Shown: positions 60,196-64,000 of the stretch, piece by piece | Layout: the number at the start of each line of letters is the position of its first letter | How positions within the stretch are numbered: the stretch's first letter is position 1 | Assembly: GCF_014641595.1 (NCBI RefSeq) | Contig: NZ_BMIA01000003.1 | Coordinates: 186,001 to 250,000 of the forward strand | Origin: Dyadobacter endophyticus | Lineage (GTDB): Bacteria > Bacteroidota > Bacteroidia > Cytophagales > Spirosomataceae | Direction of reading: 5' to 3' | Length of the DNA stretch: 64,000 nt | Translations under genes and position numbers: made by a program | The notes under the pieces: model-generated | What the model was told of the DNA's origin: nothing | Databases searched by the model: none | Seen by the model: the letters and a program-made list of their open reading frames with translations, nothing else

Positions 60196-60203
60196 TATCT
60201 TTG
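60196..60203 (+). promoter_or_regulatory. Candidate -7 box TATCTTTG before the second EamA gene
   Basis: TATCTTTG lies 19 bases before ATG 60223 and inside the longer frame that begins at 60187, so 60223 is the credible start. Confidence 0.5.
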
Positions 60204-60222
60204 CCCTCAATTTATCCGATTT

Positions 60223-61095
60223 ATGTCAAATCCCCGCATTAACCTGATTATCGGGATCATCAGCATCAGTATTTTCCCCGTGCTTGTTAAATGGGCACCG
60301 GTATCGGGCATTACTTCCGCATTTTACCGCATGCTCCTGGGATTGCTATTTTTGTTCCCTTATGTGTTGTTTCGTAGGAAATTCACATTCCCCACCGGCG
60401 CACTTTGGCTTCCTATTGTGCTTTGCGGCATCATTTTCGCGACCGATATTGCCGTATGGAACCTCTCCATACATTACTCGAATGCAACACAAGCCACCCT
60501 GCTGACAAACCTATCACCTGTATGGGTGGGCGTAGGAACCTTTTTGTTTTTGCCTGACAAACCCGGCCCCCGTTTCTGGCTTGGCACGTTGGTCGCGCTT
60601 ACCGGGATGGTGATTCTGATAGGTCTGGACACATTTACGTCCATGCGGCTCGACCTCGGTTTCGGACTGGCAATGCTTTCCGGTATTCTTTACGCCTCCT
60701 ACATGCTGATCAGTAAGACGGTTTTAGACAAGATCGATATTGTCAGTTTTATGACGGTCAGCATGGCGGTATCAAGCATTTACCTGTTTGCAATATGCCT
60801 CATTTTCGACCAGCCTATCTGGCATTTCGAACCGGTGATCTGGGGTGTTTTTGTGATTCAGGGATTGGTCTGCCAGCTGGTTGGTTGGTTGACGATCAGT
60901 TCGGCGGTGAAACAAATGGATGCTAAAAGCGTTTCACTCAGCCTTTTGAGCCAGGCGGTTGTAACGGGGCTTTTCGCATGGATGTTTATTGGAGAAAAAA
61001 TAACTGCTCAAATGATCGGCGGAGGTGTCGTTATCCTGATCGGCATTGCCATTACTTACACGGGCCGAAAAAAAGCGTCGGCCACTACAAGCTAG
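60223..61095 (+). CDS. EamA/DMT-family transporter
   Basis: 290 residues from ATG 60223 (MSNPRINLIIGII), ten membrane helices. EamA features: SAFYRMLLGLLFLFPYVLF, SNATQATLLTNLSPVWVG and the second-half SLSLLSQAVVTGLFAWMFIGEKIT. It is a distinct paralogue of the transporter at 28107. Substrate unknown. Its stop overlaps that of the convergent kinase gene by 4 bases. Confidence 0.9.
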   Translation: MSNPRINLIIGIISISIFPVLVKWAPVSGITSAFYRMLLGLLFLFPYVLFRRKFTFPTGALWLPIVLCGIIFATDIAVWNLSIHYSNATQATLLTNLSPVWVGVGTFLFLPDKPGPRFWLGTLVALTGMVILIGLDTFTSMRLDLGFGLAMLSGILYASYMLISKTVLDKIDIVSFMTVSMAVSSIYLFAICLIFDQPIWHFEPVIWGVFVIQGLVCQLVGWLTISSAVKQMDAKSVSLSLLSQAVVTGLFAWMFIGEKITAQMIGGGVVILIGIAITYTGRKKASATTS

Positions 61096-63554
61096 CTTTC
61101 TGCCGCAAAAGGCAGATAAATAATGAACGTCGATCCAATTCCCGGCCTTCCGACAGCGTCGATCAGCCCTTTATGGTTCTCCACGATTTTTTTGCAGATC
61201 GCCAGCCCGATCCCGGTGCCTTCATAAGAAGAGCGGTTGTGCAGCCTTTGGAATACCTGAAAAATACGGTCCTTAAATTGCGGGTCGAACCCTATTCCAT
61301 TGTCGGTAAATGAAATATATTGATAATGCCGGGCCGCATTGGCGCCGGCAAGCGGTATGGCCGCACCGTGCACTTCTCCCGAACGGATTTCGATGACCGG
61401 CGCTCTGTCCGGGCCTGTAAATTTCAGGGCATTGGCGATGAGATTCATAAAAAGCTGCTCGAATTGGTAGACAATAACGTCCCGAACAGGCAGTAAATCG
61501 CTTGTAATGATAGCATTTTCCGCCTGAATCGTATCGCTCAGTTGTTCTTTTACATTTTGCAGTACCTGGTTCAGATCGGTACTTTCGAAGTGCTTTTCGG
61601 CAACATTGGCCCGCGAAAAAGCCAGTAAGTCCACGATCAGCTGTTGCATGCGCGTAGACGACGCCTGCATACGGTTGAAATAATCCTTCCCCCGTTCCGA
61701 GAGATTGGCATTCTCCGTTTCGAGAATGCGCGTAGCGAACGTCTGGATCTTCCTTAACGGCTCCTGCAAATCATGGCTGGCCACATACGCGAATTGTGCA
61801 AGCTCCATATTCGTACGGATCAGCTCATTATTAGCGACTATCAATTGCTGCGTCCTTTCCTGCACTTTCGTTTCCAGCTGATCGATAAACAGCCGGTTGT
61901 CGTGAATATCAAGGCTCGTCCCTACCCACATTTCGATCGCGCCATTCGCGTTGTACTGCGGAATGGCCCGGCATTGGTACCACCGGTATTCACCATCGAA
62001 GCGTTTCAAACGGTGTTCAAACATGAAGTCGGTGCCTTCCTTAATTGCCTCGTTCCAGAGAAGCTGGCTTTCTTCCTGGTCGTCGGGGTGCACGAGTTGC
62101 AGCCAGCCGCTCCGTTCTATCTCTTCGCCCGTATGCCCGGAGTAGTTGGTCATCGACCGGTTGAAATAATTGAGGTTACCATTCGCATCGGCCGTCCACA
62201 CAAACTGCGGCAGGGAATCGGCCAGCGTCCGGAATTTATCTTCAATGGTTTTCAGCGCGAGTTCCGACTCCTTACGGTCGGTAATGTCCATCATTGTCCC
62301 GAGCATCCGCTGCGGCACGTGCGCTTCGTCGAAAAGCACCTTTCCTTGCGTCCGAATCCAGTGTACCGATTGGTCGCGGTGGATAATCCGCGCTTCGTAA
62401 ACATAAACACCTGTTTGGAGCGCGGCCTGAAATGCCCTTTCCACAATGGCCTGGCGGTCCTCGGGATGTACCTGATCCCGCATTTCGCGATGGCTCAGCA
62501 CTGCGGTTTCATCATAACCGAAAATCACTGCCAGCCTACCCGAATGAATGATTTGTCCTGTTTTTATATTCAAATCCCAGGTTGCCAGGCGTGTTCCTTC
62601 CGTTGCTAACGAAAGCCGGTCGGCCGCCTCGGCAAACTGCTGTCGTAATGTAACCTTGTCCGTAACATCGCTCGCTGACACCATAATGCCGGAAACACTG
62701 CCGTCTACCTCGAAAATAGGCGCATATTGAAAGTCGAGATAATGCCTTTTCAAACCGCCAGGGCCGTCGACGTAGGTAACAGCCTCATTTCCGCGGTGGA
62801 TCCTGGCAGTTTGGTAAACTTCATTCAAAAGTCCGATGAACTTCTGCTCTTCCAGTTCGGGAAAAATGTCGATAAGCCTTCTTCCGACCACCTCGTCGAG
62901 GCTGCGCCGCCAGATATTGAGCATGCTTTCATTTGCGATGCTGATCACCAGTTCCGGACCTTTGAGAATGGCCTTTGCAAACTGCGATTGCGTGACAAGG
63001 TTTCGAAAATGGTTCTCGCTCCGTTGGAGTGCCTGTTTGGACAAAACCTGCTGAGTGACCTCGGTAGCCACCACAATAATGCCCGATGCATTGCCGGGAT
63101 TATCGTCAAAAAGCGGTTGATAAACGAAGTTGAAATAGCAAATCTGAGGCCGCCCGAATCGCCGCAGCGTTACTTCGAACTCGTTGCCATGATAGGCAAT
63201 GCCCGTATGGAAAACGTTGAGAAGTATCGGTTCGACATGTTCCCGCACCTCGGGAAGGCTTGCAAAAAGCGATTTCCCCACGAGTTGTTCCTCGGTGCGA
63301 TCGACAATGTGCAGGTAGGCATCATTGGCCATCTCCACCACAAAATCTTCTCCGCGCAGGATGATCATCCCCACGGGCGCCTGTTTTACGGTATTTCTGA
63401 ATTTACTTTCACCATCGGGCGCCGAGCCGTCGGGCGCCGAACCGTCGGGTGCCAAGTTGTTGGCAGCCGTGCGTGCGGGCGCTGGATTCACCTCATTGGA
63501 GTGAATGGCACCATTTTCAGAAGTCTGCTGATAGGATTGCTTCGACTTGTCCAC
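61092..63554 (-). CDS. Multi-PAS sensor histidine kinase, cytoplasmic
   Basis: 820 residues from GTG 63554; a stop codon lies three codons before it. No membrane helix. After a low-complexity N-terminus with APDGS repeats, four PAS domains follow: ~52-170, ~180-305, ~310-430 and ~435-560 (PAC motifs such as GTMMDITDRKES and WVGTSLDIHDNR). Then a coiled coil, the H box YVASHDLQEPLRKIQ with His-594, N box NLIANALKF, and G boxes DNGIGFDPQ and GTGIGLAI. The HDLQEPLRK type is close to phytochrome-like kinases. A single-domain response regulator is directly upstream on the same strand (49 bases), likely its partner. Confidence 0.93.
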   Translation of the reverse strand: MDKSKQSYQQTSENGAIHSNEVNPAPARTAANNLAPDGSAPDGSAPDGESKFRNTVKQAPVGMIILRGEDFVVEMANDAYLHIVDRTEEQLVGKSLFASLPEVREHVEPILLNVFHTGIAYHGNEFEVTLRRFGRPQICYFNFVYQPLFDDNPGNASGIIVVATEVTQQVLSKQALQRSENHFRNLVTQSQFAKAILKGPELVISIANESMLNIWRRSLDEVVGRRLIDIFPELEEQKFIGLLNEVYQTARIHRGNEAVTYVDGPGGLKRHYLDFQYAPIFEVDGSVSGIMVSASDVTDKVTLRQQFAEAADRLSLATEGTRLATWDLNIKTGQIIHSGRLAVIFGYDETAVLSHREMRDQVHPEDRQAIVERAFQAALQTGVYVYEARIIHRDQSVHWIRTQGKVLFDEAHVPQRMLGTMMDITDRKESELALKTIEDKFRTLADSLPQFVWTADANGNLNYFNRSMTNYSGHTGEEIERSGWLQLVHPDDQEESQLLWNEAIKEGTDFMFEHRLKRFDGEYRWYQCRAIPQYNANGAIEMWVGTSLDIHDNRLFIDQLETKVQERTQQLIVANNELIRTNMELAQFAYVASHDLQEPLRKIQTFATRILETENANLSERGKDYFNRMQASSTRMQQLIVDLLAFSRANVAEKHFESTDLNQVLQNVKEQLSDTIQAENAIITSDLLPVRDVIVYQFEQLFMNLIANALKFTGPDRAPVIEIRSGEVHGAAIPLAGANAARHYQYISFTDNGIGFDPQFKDRIFQVFQRLHNRSSYEGTGIGLAICKKIVENHKGLIDAVGRPGIGSTFIIYLPFAAES
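63412..63456. repeat. 15-bp tandem repeat in the kinase gene
   Basis: Three near-identical 15-base units (CCRTCGGGYGCCRAR) encode the repeated pentapeptide APDGS/APDGE near the kinase N-terminus. In-frame length change would leave the PAS and kinase domains untouched. Confidence 0.7.
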
Positions 63555-63603
63555 CTGTTTTCAAGAAGATACTTTCAAAAATAAGCGGGCAAGTCGTGAG
63601 AAG

Positions 63604-64000
63604 TCAATATTGATAATGAAAGTTTTCCCGGGCTGGCGTCCAGCTATGCTTGGTCCAGTCAATATCAAGGATTTGCTTGATAGCCTGCTTCAATTTGGGA
63701 AACGACCCCGGTTTACGGATGAAAAAGTTGGCACCTTTTTCATGCACTTTTCTAACCATTTCCTCCTGGCCGGTCGTGGAGAAAATCACGATCGGAATAT
63801 GCTCCCAAGCCTTGGTTTTTCGGATATAGTCCAGGCATTCGAAACCATTTTTCCGGGGCATATTCAAATCCAGGAAAATAACGTCCGGCGGAGGTGGCAC
63901 TGTTTTTTCCATCAGGTCAATCAACTCGACGCCGTCGCTCGCTGTCAAGAGCTCCGCCGAAGTGCTTACTTCCCTGAGCGCGTCCTCAAACAACAGGCAA
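63604..64000 (-). CDS. Single-domain response regulator (5' end outside window)
   Basis: A CheY-like receiver domain with phospho-acceptor Asp in VIFLDLNMPRKNG, conserved Thr/Ser in VIFSTTGQ and Lys in FFIRKPGSFPK. The frame runs through the right edge (CLLFEDALREV), so the N-terminal acidic DDD loop is missing from view; the codon at 63993 is not the true start. There is no output domain. It lies 49 bases upstream of the PAS kinase on the same strand and is probably its phospho-relay partner (Rcp1-like). Confidence 0.9.
   Translation of the reverse strand, partial: CLLFEDALREVSTSAELLTASDGVELIDLMEKTVPPPPDVIFLDLNMPRKNGFECLDYIRKTKAWEHIPIVIFSTTGQEEMVRKVHEKGANFFIRKPGSFPKLKQAIKQILDIDWTKHSWTPARENFHYQY

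Noticed and set aside
61773..63584. Two long plus-strand frames (278 and 285 residues) antisense to the PAS kinase
   Set aside because: The kinase on the minus strand has full PAS, H and G boxes; the antisense frames look like shadows.
1..64000. CRISPR arrays, prophage or transposase genes
   Set aside because: No direct-repeat/spacer pattern, integrase, capsid or transposase sequence was found on either strand.

Overview
The window reads as a chromosomal segment of a Bacteroidota bacterium of the order Cytophagales, most like Dyadobacter or a close relative (inference). Support: many starts are preceded by the Bacteroidota sigma-factor -7 box TAxxTTTG rather than a Shine-Dalgarno sequence. 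There is a type IX secretion (T9SS) C-terminal sorting domain, a PorT-like barrel, a short CarB of the Bacteroidota type, BshA for bacillithiol, and a glucoside 3-dehydrogenase-like gene pair. Base composition looks near 50% GC throughout. I see no rRNA, tRNA, CRISPR array, prophage or insertion sequence with a transposase.

Layout. 1-6.2 kb: thiamine operon thiC (5' end outside the window), a double ThiE/TenI fusion, thiG, thiH and a thiF/moeB-like E1 enzyme fused to rhodanese. The fusion linker carries a pair of REP-like palindromes read through in frame. 6.2-9.1 kb: an AraC regulator, a nitrilase-family amidase and a TauE/SafE exporter. 9.2-12.8 kb: complex I genes nuoA, nuoB and nuoC, with nuoA separated from nuoBC by a VapC toxin-antitoxin pair, a small HTH regulator and an outer-membrane protein. 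nuoD and later subunits are not here. 12.9-16.5 kb: an envelope pair, a cysteine-less thioredoxin-fold protein and a BamA/TamA-like barrel. 16.7-24 kb: carB and a 1415-residue T9SS-secreted protein made of seven ~187-residue repeats.

24-36 kb: housekeeping and envelope genes (bshA, UbiA-type prenyltransferase, purN, an EamA transporter, a J-domain protein, a PorT-like barrel, a GT39-like membrane protein), then a DEAD-box helicase and an ABC exporter joined by a striking 14-bp inverted repeat over the exporter start codon. 36.5-45.9 kb: hemA, a histidine kinase, a lipoprotein abutting an acyl-protein-synthetase-like gene, a Tat-exported subunit plus GMC oxidoreductase pair, a DUF5009-type membrane protein and a VOC protein. 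46-52.8 kb: two parvulin chaperones (one fused to an OmpA-like domain), a MoxR ATPase and a ketoglutarate-semialdehyde dehydrogenase. 52.8-64 kb: truA, glnS, a small conserved protein, ferritin with a candidate operator over its promoter, HPP and FUSC membrane proteins, YwbE, a DUF1801 protein, a second EamA transporter, a multi-PAS histidine kinase and a single-domain response regulator cut by the right edge.

No clearly new multi-gene defence or biosynthetic system is evident. The most unusual signals are regulatory or architectural: the palindrome-bearing ThiE fusion, the interrupted nuo locus, the helicase/ABC inverted repeat, the ferritin operator-promoter overlap, the PpiC-PpiC-OmpA chaperone and the seven-repeat T9SS protein.
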